Of a stretch of DNA of 64,000 bases, positions 41,027 through 50,881 are shown in pieces. Source of the stretch: Mycobacterium rhizamassiliense (GTDB lineage Bacteria; Actinomycetota; Actinomycetes; Mycobacteriales; Mycobacteriaceae); contig NZ_LT721901.1 of the NCBI RefSeq assembly GCF_900157375.1, forward strand, positions 1,967,498 through 2,031,497, written 5' to 3'. The notes under the pieces are model-generated. The model did not search any database. It was not told where the DNA came from and worked only from the letters and a program-made list of their open reading frames with translations. How positions within the stretch are numbered: position 1 is the first letter of the stretch; the number at the start of each line of letters is the position of its first letter. The position numbers and the translations under genes are program-made.

Positions 41027-42348
41027 CTACAGCCGCCCAGTCGCTTTCATCGCCAGATACCGGTCGGCCAGCGCCGGCGCCAGTTCGGCGGGCGGGGCAT
41101 CGACCACTTCCACGCCGCTTCGGCGCAACCGGGTCGCGATCGCGCTGCGCTCGTTGCGGGACCGCTCTGCGGCCGCGGCGTCGTAGACCGCGGCCGCGTC
41201 CGACCGGCCCGCGACCATCTGGTCGACGCGGGGATCGGCCACCGCGGCAAGCAGCACGTGGTGTTTGGACGACAGCTGCGGCAGCACCGGCAGCAGGCCC
41301 TCGTCGAGGGCCGTCGCGTTCAGATCGGTCAGCAGCACCACCAGCGACCGCCGCCGGGTGCGCCGCGCGATCGCGGCAACCATTGTGCGCCAATCCGATT
41401 CGACCAGCGTCGGCTGCAGCGGCGCCATCGCCTCGACCAGCTGGGCGAGTAGCTCGGTGCGGGAGGCGCCGAACACGCCGGCCCGGCTGATCCGGTCGTG
41501 GGCGAGGAAGTCGACGTGGTCGCCGGCCCGCGACGCGAGCGCGGCCAGCAGCAGTGCGGCATCCATCGACCAGTCCAGCCGGGGCCAGCCCGCGGGATCG
41601 GCGGCGGTCGGGTCGACGCCCACCCGTCCGGCGGCCATCCGCCCGGTGTCGAGCACGATCACCACCCGCCGGTCGCGCTCGGGCCGCCAGGTGCGCACCA
41701 TGACGTCGGCGCGCCGCGCCGTGGCCCGCCAGTCGATCGAGCGTACGTCGTCGCCGACGACATACTCGCGCAGCGAGTCGAATTCGGTGCCCTGCCCGCG
41801 AATCAGCGTCGGTAGCAAGCCGTCGATCTCGCGCAACTTGGCCAGCCGCGACGGTAAGTGCTTGCGGGACAAGAACGGTGGCAACACCCGCAGCTGGCCG
41901 GGTATCGGCTGCGAGCTCTGCCGCCCGGCCAGCCCCAGCGGGCCGATCGATCGGGCCGTCACCACGGCAGCCCGCTGGTCGCCGCGGCGGACCGGTCGCA
42001 GCTGCGTCAGCACCTGCTGCTGTTGCCCGGCGGCGATGCGGATGCGATGGATGCGTGGTTCGGCGCGGGCGCTGGGCGGCCAGGCGTCGCGGACCTGGCC
42101 GCGAAAGCCGCGGCGCCCGTCGTTGTGGATCAGCAGGGTCGCCTCCGCCTGCTGGCCTAGCCGAACGGACGTGTCGGGCGAACGCGTGTAGCGCAGCTTT
42201 CGCGGGCTGGCCGCAAGCGCGATGTCCACGGCCAGCACCGCGGTCAGCGCCAGCAATAGAAGCACGAAAGCCCTTGCCGGCCAAGGCGAGAACGCGATCG
42301 GTAGGACGCAGATCAGCGCCAGCAGGCCGGTGCGTCCGGTCAGGACCA

Positions 42349-42349
<1 letters not shown>
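41027..42349 (-). CDS. DUF58 (von Willebrand A-like) protein
   Basis: 440 residues from the GTG at 42349, which overlaps the moxR stop by 1 bp. Two N-terminal TM segments (GLLALICVLPIAFSPW, ARAFVLLLLALTAVLAVDI). Then the DUF58 signature REYVVGDDVRSIDWRATARR and a VWA-like domain (VVIVLDTGRMAA). In MoxR operons this protein is thought to work with the MoxR ATPase in protein or complex maturation at the membrane. Confidence 0.9.
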
Positions 42350-43322
<973 letters not shown>

Positions 43323-43326
<4 letters not shown>

Positions 43327-44456
43327 GAGTGTGCGACCTGCCTTTCGATGTCGTCGAGCGCGCGGGCGAGTTGGAGCAAGTCATTGTCGGTGGCCGGCGG
43401 CGGGCCGAACAGATGATAGGAAACGAATCCGGCATCGGCCCCGCCGCGCTGGGCCGCGGTCGCGATGACGGCCTGCGGCGGTGCCTGGGGGCCCAGGCCC
43501 AGTCGTGGCAGCAGCCGCTGCAAGGTCGCGGTGCGCAGCGCCACGGCCGCGCGGTCGCGGGCCCGGCGGGATCGGTACAGCCGGCCGCGGCCCTCCACGG
43601 TCTCCGACGCGCGGACCACGACGGGCAGCTGCTCGGACACCAGCGGGCCGGGGCGGCGGCCCTTCCACAGCGCGACCAGCAGCACGACCAGCCACAGCTG
43701 CCCGGCGGCCCAGATGACGTTGTCCGGGATCATGTCCGAAAGCGATGTGCCAGAGGACGTTTCACCTTCCGCGTGGTGCGGGGCGTACCAGATGAGGCGG
43801 GGCCGGTCGCCCGCCAGGTTCATCGCCAGCGCGGCGTTGCCGGCCTGCGCCAAACCGCCGTTGGTCATGAAGTCGGTGTTGCCCACCGCCGTGACGGTTC
43901 GCCCGCCGTCCCGGTACCGGATCAACACGCCGTCATAGCAGCTCGTCACCGTTCGGTCCTTGCCGACGACGTAGCTGTCGCTCGGCCCGAAGCGCACCGC
44001 GCCGGCCCGAGTAGCTTCCCGCAGAGAGCAATTCGGATCGCTGTCGAAGCTACTGGAGGGCGAGATGCGCACGCCGGGCATCAGCGCCTCGCGGGCTCGC
44101 ACGGTCGGTTCCACCAGCAGCAGGTCGCCGGGGGCCTTCGCCAGCCGGTCCAGCAGCCCGTCGTCGGTCAGGTACTGGCTCTGTGCCACCAGGATCAGTG
44201 TGTCGGGCCGCGTGGCCCGCTCGACGTCGCCGATGGTGTCGGCCACCACCACTTCGACGCCCCCGTCGCGCAGCAGCGTCGCCAGCGCGCGGGCGCCGTC
44301 GGGATCGGTGGCCGACGGATCCATGGTGTCGCCCGGGCGCGGCGCGGTCAGGTAGGTGCCGATCCCGGCGATTATCGCGAGCACCACCAGCGCCAGCGCG
44401 ACCCAGGCCCAGGAACTTCGGCGCGATTGCGGCCGTGCCGCGCTGGTCGCGGTCAT
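43323..44456 (-). CDS. DUF4350-containing membrane protein
   Basis: 377 residues. TM helix near the start (WAWVALALVVLAIIAGIGTYL). An extracytoplasmic DUF4350-type domain (DGARALATLLRDGGVEVVVADT, LLLVEPTVRAREAL) resembles GATase-like folds. A second TM (NVIWAAGQLWLVVLLVALW) precedes a helical C-terminus. Overlaps both neighbours by 4 bp (ATGA and GTGA). Constant companion of MoxR-DUF58 operons. Confidence 0.88.
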
Positions 44457-45106
44457 CGGACCTGCGCCCAGGAGTCGACCGCGGCGGGCTGACCGGCCGC
44501 CGACGCTGCGGCGGGGACGCGTGAGCGCAGGTGGTCGTCGAGGTCGACGATCATCTGGTAGGAGGGCTGGGTGCCGGGCCGCTCGCCGTAGGTCACATCA
44601 TTGAATGTGGTTGCCGCCCCGGATAATTCGACTGCCAGATGCGGCAGTGCGGCGCCCGCGGCGGTGGCCAGTTCGTTGGCGGTGCGGCCCGGTGCCGGCT
44701 CGAGGACGCCGGTCTCTTCGAGCTGCCGGGCGACGGCGCGCAACCGGTGCCGGATTGCCGCAGCCCAATTCCCCTCGGCCGCAGAGCTTTCGGCCAGCGC
44801 GCGATGCTGCGCCGCGGTGAGTTGGGCGGCTTCGAACAACTCGTAGTCGCCACCACGTTTGGTGCGCATGGTGCGTCTGGCGATGTGGACCGCGACGATC
44901 ACCGCGATGACGAGCAGAATCAGCAACACCATGGTGGTGAACCAGCCACCCGGAATCGTCGAGGCCTTCTGCAGCATCCGGTACACCAGTTCGTTGATCC
45001 AGTCCAGGAACTGCTGCCACGCGGAGGCCTTGGAATAGATCGGCCGGTCGAGCTCGGTTTGCGCGGCCTGGTGCGCGGCATCGCGTTCGATGTCGATAGA
45101 GGGCAC
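44453..45106 (-). CDS. DUF4129 membrane protein
   Basis: 217 residues. One TM segment (FTTMVLLILLVIAVIVAVHIARR). A C-terminal DUF4129 domain, EGNWAAAIRHRLRAVARQLEETGVLEP followed by GRTANELATAAG, is the module usually found at the end of transglutaminase-like proteins in MoxR operons. Here it is a free protein. Overlaps the DUF4350 gene by 4 bp. Confidence 0.88.
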   Translation of the reverse strand: MPSIDIERDAAHQAAQTELDRPIYSKASAWQQFLDWINELVYRMLQKASTIPGGWFTTMVLLILLVIAVIVAVHIARRTMRTKRGGDYELFEAAQLTAAQHRALAESSAAEGNWAAAIRHRLRAVARQLEETGVLEPAPGRTANELATAAGAALPHLAVELSGAATTFNDVTYGERPGTQPSYQMIVDLDDHLRSRVPAAASAAGQPAAVDSWAQVR

Positions 45107-45123
45107 TGTCAGCTAGTCCTCGC

Positions 45124-45987
45124 TCAGCCTGCGAAAGGCCGGGTAAGCCAGAGGTTGTCGGTCGACGTGTCGGCGTAGGCGCCGCCGTTGGCGCCGCTCT
45201 GCAGCACCAGATCGAATGCCTCGGCGCGCATCCGGCGGTCGGCGTAGAGCAGCACGATGACTCCGGCGTTGAACGGCGCCGTGATGATCTGCCCGATGGC
45301 CCCGCCGATGGCGGTGATCGTGGTGCCGGCGAGCAGAAGTCCGATGGACGCCCCGCCGATCGTCATCACCTGGCTCACGATGCTGAACGGGGCGGCGACG
45401 GCGCCCGAGACGACGGCGGCCACGATGTAGGTCAGCACCCGGATACCGAGCACCCGCCAGAAGCCGTGCCGTATCAGGGCGAAGGACCGGGTGATCGCCT
45501 CGATGACGGGCAGCCGCTCCAGCACGATCAGCACCGGCGCGAACAACACCACGGTGTAGAGGTAGATCGCCAGCGCGACCACGGCGAGCGTCAGCGGGAT
45601 ACCCAGCAGGACCGCGGCGGCGCCCCCGGCGACCGCTGCCGCCAGAGCGATGAGCACCACCACCAGGCCGACCAGGGCCGCCAACACCGCCGCTTCCAGG
45701 ACGGCCAGGCCGAACAGGGGCAGCAGTCGGCCGCGAATCCTGGCCCAGGTCTCGCCGATGGTGATCGAGGAACCGAACACCGCGCGCCCGACGATGACGG
45801 TGAGCATGCCGGACAGCAGCATGCTGCCGAGCCAGGTGACCAGCATGCTGCCGGACACCGACGCCAGATACCCGCCCACGACGCCGAAGTTCGGCCGGTC
45901 CGGCCGGTCGCTCGACATCCGGCCGTACGCGGCCAGCGGCACGACGGTGGCGATCAGCGTAATGATCTGCATGACCACAACCACCAT
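45124..45987 (-). CDS. Multi-pass membrane protein, N-terminal coding region disrupted (Rv3689-like)
   Basis: 287 residues from the only in-frame ATG (45987), with at least five hydrophobic segments. The frame stays open upstream to 46197. It encodes PPPGYG repeats and ALKPGIIPLRPLTLSEIFNG, a sequence typical of the true N-terminus of this family, but has no start codon there. An ATG at 46230 (MTNDDG...) in the same frame is cut off by a TGA at 46198-46200. Two compensating indels would restore a smooth reading (MTNDDG, then LPDTVSALPPG, then SYGPPPG). The 5' end is therefore either mutated or mis-sequenced. First gene of the MoxR operon. Confidence 0.7.
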   Translation of the reverse strand: MVVVVMQIITLIATVVPLAAYGRMSSDRPDRPNFGVVGGYLASVSGSMLVTWLGSMLLSGMLTVIVGRAVFGSSITIGETWARIRGRLLPLFGLAVLEAAVLAALVGLVVVLIALAAAVAGGAAAVLLGIPLTLAVVALAIYLYTVVLFAPVLIVLERLPVIEAITRSFALIRHGFWRVLGIRVLTYIVAAVVSGAVAAPFSIVSQVMTIGGASIGLLLAGTTITAIGGAIGQIITAPFNAGVIVLLYADRRMRAEAFDLVLQSGANGGAYADTSTDNLWLTRPFAG

Positions 45988-46343
45988 TACCGTCAGGCCC
46001 AGCGTCGCCTTCGGATTGGTGCGGATGTAGCCGACGGCGCCGTTGAAAATTTCGCTCAGGGTCAGCGGCCGCAGCGGGATGATCCCGGGCTTGAGCGCGG
46101 TCGGACCCTGGCCGGGGCCGTAGCCAGGCGGCGGGCCATAGCCGGGGGGCGGTCCGTACCCGGGGGGCGGCCCATAGCTAACCAGGCGGCAGCGCGCTCA
46201 CCGTGTCCGGCAGCCGTCGTCGTTCGTCATGGACTCCATCCTGTCGGCGCTCGGGCCTTTTCACAATCTTGGAACGGTCTCGCGTCCCGGCGCCGCTGGC
46301 CTGCACAGTCTCCTCAAATGCGCGGACGCGTAGCGTCTCAGGC

Positions 46344-46808
46344 ATGGCGGAACTCAAATCCCGGATCAGGGCCGACCTGACCGAGGCAATGAAGGCCCAG
46401 GATAAGTTGCGAACGGCCACCCTGCGCATGCTGCTGGCCGCGATCCAGACCGAGGAAGTCTCCGGCAAGCAGGCCAGGGAGCTCTCCGACGATGACATCC
46501 TCAAAGTGCTGGCCAGGGAGGCCCGCAAGCGCGCCGAATCGGCCGAGATCTATACCCAGAACGGTCGCGGCGAGCTGGCCGCCACCGAACACGCCGAGGC
46601 CCGCGTCATCGACGAGTATCTGCCGACGCCGCTGACCGAGGCCGAGCTGGCCGACGTCGCCGACACCGCCATCGCCCAGGTCGCCGAGGCGATCGGCGAA
46701 CGTCCGTCGATCAAACAGATGGGCCAGGTTATGAAGGCCGCTACCGCGATCGCGGCAGGCAAGGCCGACGGCGCACGGCTGTCCGCGGCGGTCAAAGAGC
46801 GCCTCTAA
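46344..46808 (+). CDS. GatB/YqeY-domain protein
   Basis: 154 residues from the ATG at 46344. The YqeY pattern is clear: AELKSRIRADLTEAMKAQDKLRTATLRMLLAAIQ, LAREARKRAESAEIY, IDEYLPTPLTEAEL and KQMGQVMKAATAIAAGKADG. Related to the tRNA-binding tail of GatB; the free protein's role is not established. In M. tuberculosis the next gene would be rsfB, but here 8.8 kb lies between them. Confidence 0.93.
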   Translation: MAELKSRIRADLTEAMKAQDKLRTATLRMLLAAIQTEEVSGKQARELSDDDILKVLAREARKRAESAEIYTQNGRGELAATEHAEARVIDEYLPTPLTEAELADVADTAIAQVAEAIGERPSIKQMGQVMKAATAIAAGKADGARLSAAVKERL

Positions 46809-46814
46809 GGCCTC

Positions 46815-46840
46815 CGTTTGTCTCAATAGTGCCGGGGTAA
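46815..46840 (+). promoter_or_regulatory. SigF-type promoter, CGTTT-N15-GGGTAA
   Basis: -35 CGTTT (46815-46819) and -10 GGGTAA (46835-46840) with a 15-bp spacer. One -35 base and the last -10 base differ from the consensus. The -10 ends 9 nt before the ATG at 46850, the same spacing as at two other SigF-like promoters here. Confidence 0.6.
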
Positions 46841-46849
46841 CCGTCCGGT

Positions 46850-47836
46850 ATGACGAAGTTCGGCTACACGTTGATGACCGAGCAGAGCGCGCCCAAAGAC
46901 CTTGTCCGGTATGCGGTTTCGGCCGAAGAGCTCGGATTCGACTTCGAGGTGTGCAGCGACCACTTCTCCCCGTGGCTGACGTCGCAGGGGCATGCGCCCA
47001 ACGCCTGGGCCGTGCTCGGCGCGGTGGCACATGCCACCGAACAGGTGGATCTGTACACCTATGTCACGTGCCCGACGATGCGCTATCACCCGGCGATCGT
47101 CGCTCAGCAGGCCGCCACCGTGCAGATTCTCTCCGACGGGCGGTTCACGCTGGGGCTGGGCAGCGGCGAGAACCTCAACGAACACGTCGTCGGGAAGGGC
47201 TGGCCAACCGTCGAACGGCGCCAGGACATGCTGCGCGAGGCCATCAAGATCATCCGCGAGCTGTTCGGTGGCCGGCTGGTGAACTGGCGCGGCGACTACT
47301 TCCAGGTGGACTCCGCGCGGCTGTGGGACGTGCCTGAGGTCCCCGTCGGCCTCGGTGTCGCGATGAGCGGCGCGAACAGCGTCGAGAAGTTCTCCAAGCT
47401 CACCGACCACCTGATCGCGGTGCAGCCTGACAAGGAGCTGGTCGACGCCTGGCACGGCGCCCGTCAGGCCGCCAACGGCGCCGAAGGCGGGCGGGTGGTC
47501 GGGCAGATACCCGTGTGCTGGGATCCCGACCGCGACGCGGCGATCGAACGCGCACACGACCAATTCCGGTGGTTCGGCGGCGGCTGGGCCGTCAACGCCG
47601 ACCTGCCGACGCCGGCGGGTTTCGCGGGCGCGACGCAATTCGTCCGCCCCGAAGACGTCGCCGAGAGCATTCCGTGCGGTCCCGACCTGGACGCGATCGT
47701 GGATGCCGTCCGGCCGTATTGGGAGGCCGGCTTCACCGACGTCGCGCTGCTTCAGATCGGCGGGGATTCCCAAGATCTGTTCCTGTCCGAAGTCGCCGAC
47801 CCGTTACTCAAGGCGCTGCGAGAGGCGTCCTCCTGA
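46850..47836 (+). CDS. F420-dependent LLM-class oxidoreductase
   Basis: 328 residues of the luciferase-like fold. MTKFGYTLMTEQSAPKDLVRYAVSAEELGF opens the barrel, and ILSDGRFTLGLGSGENLNEHV is the F420-binding loop of glucose-6-phosphate dehydrogenase-like enzymes. It resembles the TIGR03557 subfamily (Fgd-like). Substrate unknown; many such enzymes serve redox stress defence. Preceded by a SigF-type promoter and probably monocistronic. Confidence 0.88.
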   Translation: MTKFGYTLMTEQSAPKDLVRYAVSAEELGFDFEVCSDHFSPWLTSQGHAPNAWAVLGAVAHATEQVDLYTYVTCPTMRYHPAIVAQQAATVQILSDGRFTLGLGSGENLNEHVVGKGWPTVERRQDMLREAIKIIRELFGGRLVNWRGDYFQVDSARLWDVPEVPVGLGVAMSGANSVEKFSKLTDHLIAVQPDKELVDAWHGARQAANGAEGGRVVGQIPVCWDPDRDAAIERAHDQFRWFGGGWAVNADLPTPAGFAGATQFVRPEDVAESIPCGPDLDAIVDAVRPYWEAGFTDVALLQIGGDSQDLFLSEVADPLLKALREASS

Positions 47837-47838
47837 TC

Positions 47839-47864
47839 GGTTTGACCTGATTTGGCAAGGGTAT
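47839..47864 (+). promoter_or_regulatory. SigF-type promoter, GGTTT-N15-GGGTAT
   Basis: -35 GGTTT (47839-47843) and -10 GGGTAT (47859-47864), spacer 15 bp: a perfect mycobacterial SigF consensus. It ends 10 nt before the ATG at 47875. Confidence 0.75.
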
Positions 47865-47874
47865 TCGCCTGACC

Positions 47875-48243
47875 ATGGCTAGCTCAGCATTGGTAAACGG
47901 TTTGGGCGTAGCGAGTTTGGGGCTGGGCCTCAGCGAGCTGCTCGCCCCCGAGAAGGTCGCCGCGCTCTCCGGCGTCGACGACAACGATCGGTCGCGCAAA
48001 GTGATCCGCGCGCTTGGTGCACGCGAATGTGGCCATGGCGCAGCGCTATTGGGTGGCCCGGACAAGCTGGTATGGACCAGAGTCGCCGGCGACGTATTGG
48101 ATGTGGCGCTGCTGGCGGCCGGGGTGATCCGGCGCGGCCCGGGCCGTCGTCGGCGCGGAACGATCGCCCTTGCGGCGCTTAGCGGGATCGGCGCGCTGGA
48201 CCTGTACGCGGCAGTGCGCACCACAAGCAACGGATCGGCATGA
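47875..48243 (+). CDS. Small hydrophobic protein behind a SigF-type promoter
   Basis: 122 residues with two or three weakly hydrophobic segments (ALVNGLGVASLGLGLSELL; LDVALLAAGVIR; TIALAALSGIGALDLYAAV). The middle, VIRALGARECGHGAALL, is conserved in a family of small actinobacterial membrane proteins often fused to cyclase/dehydrase domains. Function unknown. Start fixed by the promoter spacing. Followed 13 bp later by the PfpI gene, probably in one transcript. Confidence 0.72.
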   Translation: MASSALVNGLGVASLGLGLSELLAPEKVAALSGVDDNDRSRKVIRALGARECGHGAALLGGPDKLVWTRVAGDVLDVALLAAGVIRRGPGRRRRGTIALAALSGIGALDLYAAVRTTSNGSA

Positions 48244-48256
48244 AAGGAGCACATCG

Positions 48257-48811
48257 ATGTCGAATGAATTGCAGGGCAAGCGAATCGCGATCCTGGCCGC
48301 CGACGGCGTAGAAAAGGTTGAACTCGAGCAACCGCGTGCGGCGCTGAAGGGAGCCGGCGCCCAAACGGAGATTCTTTCGCTGAAAACCGGCGAGATACAG
48401 GCGCGCGAGCATGATCTCGAGCCGGCGGGCAAATTCGCGGTCGACCGCGCGGTGTCGGACGCGTCGGTGGCGGAATTCGACGGCCTGGTGCTGCCCGGCG
48501 GCACGGTGAATCCGGACAAGCTTCGTGCCGACGAGTCGGCCGTATCGTTCGTCCGCGAATTCGTCGAATCCGGAAAGCCGGTCGGCGCGATCTGCCATGG
48601 GCCGTGGACGCTGGTGGAGGCCGGTGTGGCGGCGGGGCGCACGCTGACGTCGTATCCGAGCATCCGGACCGACCTGCGCAATGCGGGCGCGAACGTGGTG
48701 GACAAGGAAGTCGTCGTCGACGGCAACCTGATCACCAGTCGTTCGCCATCGGACCTGCCGGCGTTTTGCGCCACCCTCATCGAGCAACTGGGGCACGCCG
48801 CCGCGGAGTGA
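48257..48811 (+). CDS. PfpI/DJ-1 family stress protein
   Basis: 184 residues from the ATG at 48257 with a GAAAGGAG ribosome site. The PfpI pattern is present: RIAILAADGVEKVELEQPRAALKGAG, a Glu at the nucleophile-elbow partner position, DGLVLPGGTVNPDKLR, and the nucleophile Cys in VGAICHGPWTLVEAG. Such proteins act as deglycases, chaperones or peptidases under stress; which one cannot be told. Second gene of the SigF-driven transcript starting at 47875. Confidence 0.9.
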   Translation: MSNELQGKRIAILAADGVEKVELEQPRAALKGAGAQTEILSLKTGEIQAREHDLEPAGKFAVDRAVSDASVAEFDGLVLPGGTVNPDKLRADESAVSFVREFVESGKPVGAICHGPWTLVEAGVAAGRTLTSYPSIRTDLRNAGANVVDKEVVVDGNLITSRSPSDLPAFCATLIEQLGHAAAE

Positions 48812-48830
48812 ACTCCGCAAACTTCAGTTT

Positions 48831-48856
48831 CGTTTGGGGGGCCGCTTTCGGGGCAT
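48831..48856 (+). promoter_or_regulatory. Possible SigF-type promoter, CGTTT-N15-GGGCAT
   Basis: -35 CGTTT (48831-48835) and -10 GGGCAT (48851-48856), spacer 15 bp; each element has one mismatch to the SigF consensus. It lies 31 nt before the methyltransferase ATG at 48888. Confidence 0.4.
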
Positions 48857-48887
48857 TACAACGATACGCCGTGAATGCCGCGGCGAT

Positions 48888-49598
48888 ATGTCGAAAGGCC
48901 CACCGTTGACCATCGCCTACCCCGCCCCGGCCGGATTCTTGGCTGATTCCAACGTGTATCAGCCGCAAGACGACTCGCGTTTACTCGTCGAGGCGATGCG
49001 ATGCAGCGGACTGGTACCGCAGCGGCGGGTGCTGGATTTGTGCACCGGCAGCGGCTTCGTCGCGATCGCCGCGTCCGAAATGGGTTGTGCGGACGTGACT
49101 GCCTTCGATATCTGCTCGCACGCCGTGCGTTGCTCGCGGGCCAACGTGGCGATTGCCGGGGTGGACGTCGACGTGCGCAAGGGCTCGTGGTCGGAAGCCC
49201 TCGATCACGGCACGTTCGACGTCGTGGTCTCGAATCCGCCCTATGTTCCGACGCCGGCGGAAGGAGACGCGCAGGTGTTGTCGCCGAACGCCGGGCCGTC
49301 CTGGGCGTGGAACGCCGGTCCCGATGGGCGCCTGGTGCTCGACCCGCTGTGCGCCTCGGTGTCAAAGCTGCTGTGCGACGGCGGTTCTCTGCTGCTGGTG
49401 CAGTCGGCCCTCGCCGGTACCCAACGTTCCCTGGACACGCTACGATCCACCGGCATGGACGCTGAAGTTGTTGCCTCGCGGTGGATTCCATTCGGTCCCG
49501 TGCTGTCGGCCAGGGCGGAGTGGCTTGAGAACGTCGGCCTGGTGCAGCGCGGATGCCGCGAGGAGGAGCTGGTCGTGATCCGGGCGGACAAGCCATGA
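48888..49598 (+). CDS. HemK/PrmC-like SAM methyltransferase
   Basis: 236 residues from the ATG at 48888. SAM motif VLDLCTGSGFVAIAASEMG, acidic motif VTAFDICSHAV, and the catalytic FDVVVSNPPYVPTP (NPPY) of N-methyltransferases that modify Gln/Asn side chains or amino groups. It lacks the N-terminal helical domain of PrmC, so release factors are not the expected substrate. It is translationally coupled (ATGA) to the CDGSH gene. Confidence 0.85.
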   Translation: MSKGPPLTIAYPAPAGFLADSNVYQPQDDSRLLVEAMRCSGLVPQRRVLDLCTGSGFVAIAASEMGCADVTAFDICSHAVRCSRANVAIAGVDVDVRKGSWSEALDHGTFDVVVSNPPYVPTPAEGDAQVLSPNAGPSWAWNAGPDGRLVLDPLCASVSKLLCDGGSLLLVQSALAGTQRSLDTLRSTGMDAEVVASRWIPFGPVLSARAEWLENVGLVQRGCREEELVVIRADKP

Positions 49599-49804
49599 CC
49601 GCGACGCGGGTGCGGGTGATACCCAAGGGGCCCGTCCTGGTGTCGGGACCGGTGCGCATCGAGATGCCCGACGGGCAGGTGGTCGAATCCGACCGGTTCA
49701 TGGTCGCCATCTGCAGCTGTTCGCGCAGCAAGCAATACCCGCTCTGCGACACCAGTCACCGGCGCTGTCGCACCCTCAAAGACGCTGTGCCAGAAGCTAG
49801 CTGA
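49595..49804 (+). CDS. CDGSH iron-sulfur domain protein
   Basis: 69 residues. The C3H1 ligand motif of mitoNEET-type [2Fe-2S] proteins is complete: CSCSRSKQYPLCDTSH. The start ATG overlaps the methyltransferase stop by 4 bp. Its end overlaps the end of the convergent metalloenzyme gene by 8 bp. Likely an electron carrier or cluster donor; a partnership with the adjacent heme-oxygenase-like enzyme is plausible. Confidence 0.92.
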   Translation: MTATRVRVIPKGPVLVSGPVRIEMPDGQVVESDRFMVAICSCSRSKQYPLCDTSHRRCRTLKDAVPEAS

Positions 49805-50828
49805 TCGGCAGCCGCAACGACGTCTTGTCCTGCTTCCAGCAGGACATGATCATGTCGGCAAGCTGGCTTTCGACCACGTCGCCCGCGCGGATGCCGAAAA
49901 TGACGTCGCGCTCCAGCTGCGGCTCTGCGGCGACGAGATCGCCGACCACATCCAGCCGGACCACCTGTTCGTGCACCGCATCGGCTTCCACGTGCTCGCC
50001 GTAGAACGTGATGCAGGGCAGCGGGGCACCCAGCCGGTCCAGGGCCTGCACCATCCGCCGCGAGCCCGGCGGTGAGGTGATCTCCGTCGCCGCGAAGTGT
50101 CCGATCGCCGCGCCCCGCAGCCAGCGGTGCAAGCCGAACATCGACATCAGGTTCACCACCGCGAGGGCCTCGGCCGGGACGGCGTCCAGGTAGCTCAGGT
50201 ACGTCGGATCCAGATCGGCGGCCGCCAGCAGATCGGCGTAGAGCTGCTGATGCACCCGGGGGCCAAGGCCCGCGCCGTACTCGTCGTACTCGATGGCCAC
50301 AAACGCGGCCTTGGCGCCGCCCGTCAGGCGTGGAATCGCCCAGGCGTGTGGATCGCCCTCTTTGAGGTGATACACGGATCGGTGCACGAAGTATTCGCGC
50401 ATCTGCTGCCAGTTCCCGCTATCGCGCAGGTGGTACGACGGCCCCGTCCCGTTGACGGGCTCGATGGAGATGGCTTCCATCTCCTGGGCCGCGGTGCGGT
50501 CGGGTTCGATGGGGCCTACGTCGCGGCGCACGCCGGTCAAGAAGGCGCGCTCGAGTTCGGCGCGCAAATGCAGCAGGTCGGGGTTCCACTCCCAAGTGGG
50601 ATCAACCCCCGCGAAGCCCCGGTAATGCAGCTCGTAGCACATGCACAGGGCCAGTTGCAGGTCCAGGCCATACGGGTCCGAATCGCGCACCGACGCGCTG
50701 ACGTGCGCGAGGCGGTCGTGCGACGGAGGCCCGGTCAAGGCGTGCTGAACGGCCGTCGACAGCGGCCCGTGCGCCGCCGGTAGGCCGGGTTCAACCATGG
50801 TCGAGGCTCGAGTCACGTCTGTTGGCAT
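49797..50828 (-). CDS. Heme-oxygenase-like iron-containing redox enzyme
   Basis: Up to 343 residues (ATG 50828; GTG 50816 or ATG 50798 are possible starts). An all-helical protein with scattered carboxylate/His clusters typical of the HDO/TENA-like 'iron-containing redox enzyme' family: YELHYRGFAG near residue 66, FVAIEYDEYGAGLGPRVHQQLY, IGHFAATEITSPPGSRR, and YGEHVEADAVHEQV late. Such folds bind a diiron centre and activate oxygen (UndA, BesC, SznF). The substrate is unknown. Same strand as the stressosome operon and 53 bp after it. Confidence 0.75.
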   Translation of the reverse strand: MPTDVTRASTMVEPGLPAAHGPLSTAVQHALTGPPSHDRLAHVSASVRDSDPYGLDLQLALCMCYELHYRGFAGVDPTWEWNPDLLHLRAELERAFLTGVRRDVGPIEPDRTAAQEMEAISIEPVNGTGPSYHLRDSGNWQQMREYFVHRSVYHLKEGDPHAWAIPRLTGGAKAAFVAIEYDEYGAGLGPRVHQQLYADLLAAADLDPTYLSYLDAVPAEALAVVNLMSMFGLHRWLRGAAIGHFAATEITSPPGSRRMVQALDRLGAPLPCITFYGEHVEADAVHEQVVRLDVVGDLVAAEPQLERDVIFGIRAGDVVESQLADMIMSCWKQDKTSLRLPIS

Positions 50829-50881
50829 ACCACGACGGGGCTTCTGGCAAACAGTATCGCGGGCACTTCTGCCGTCCGGCG

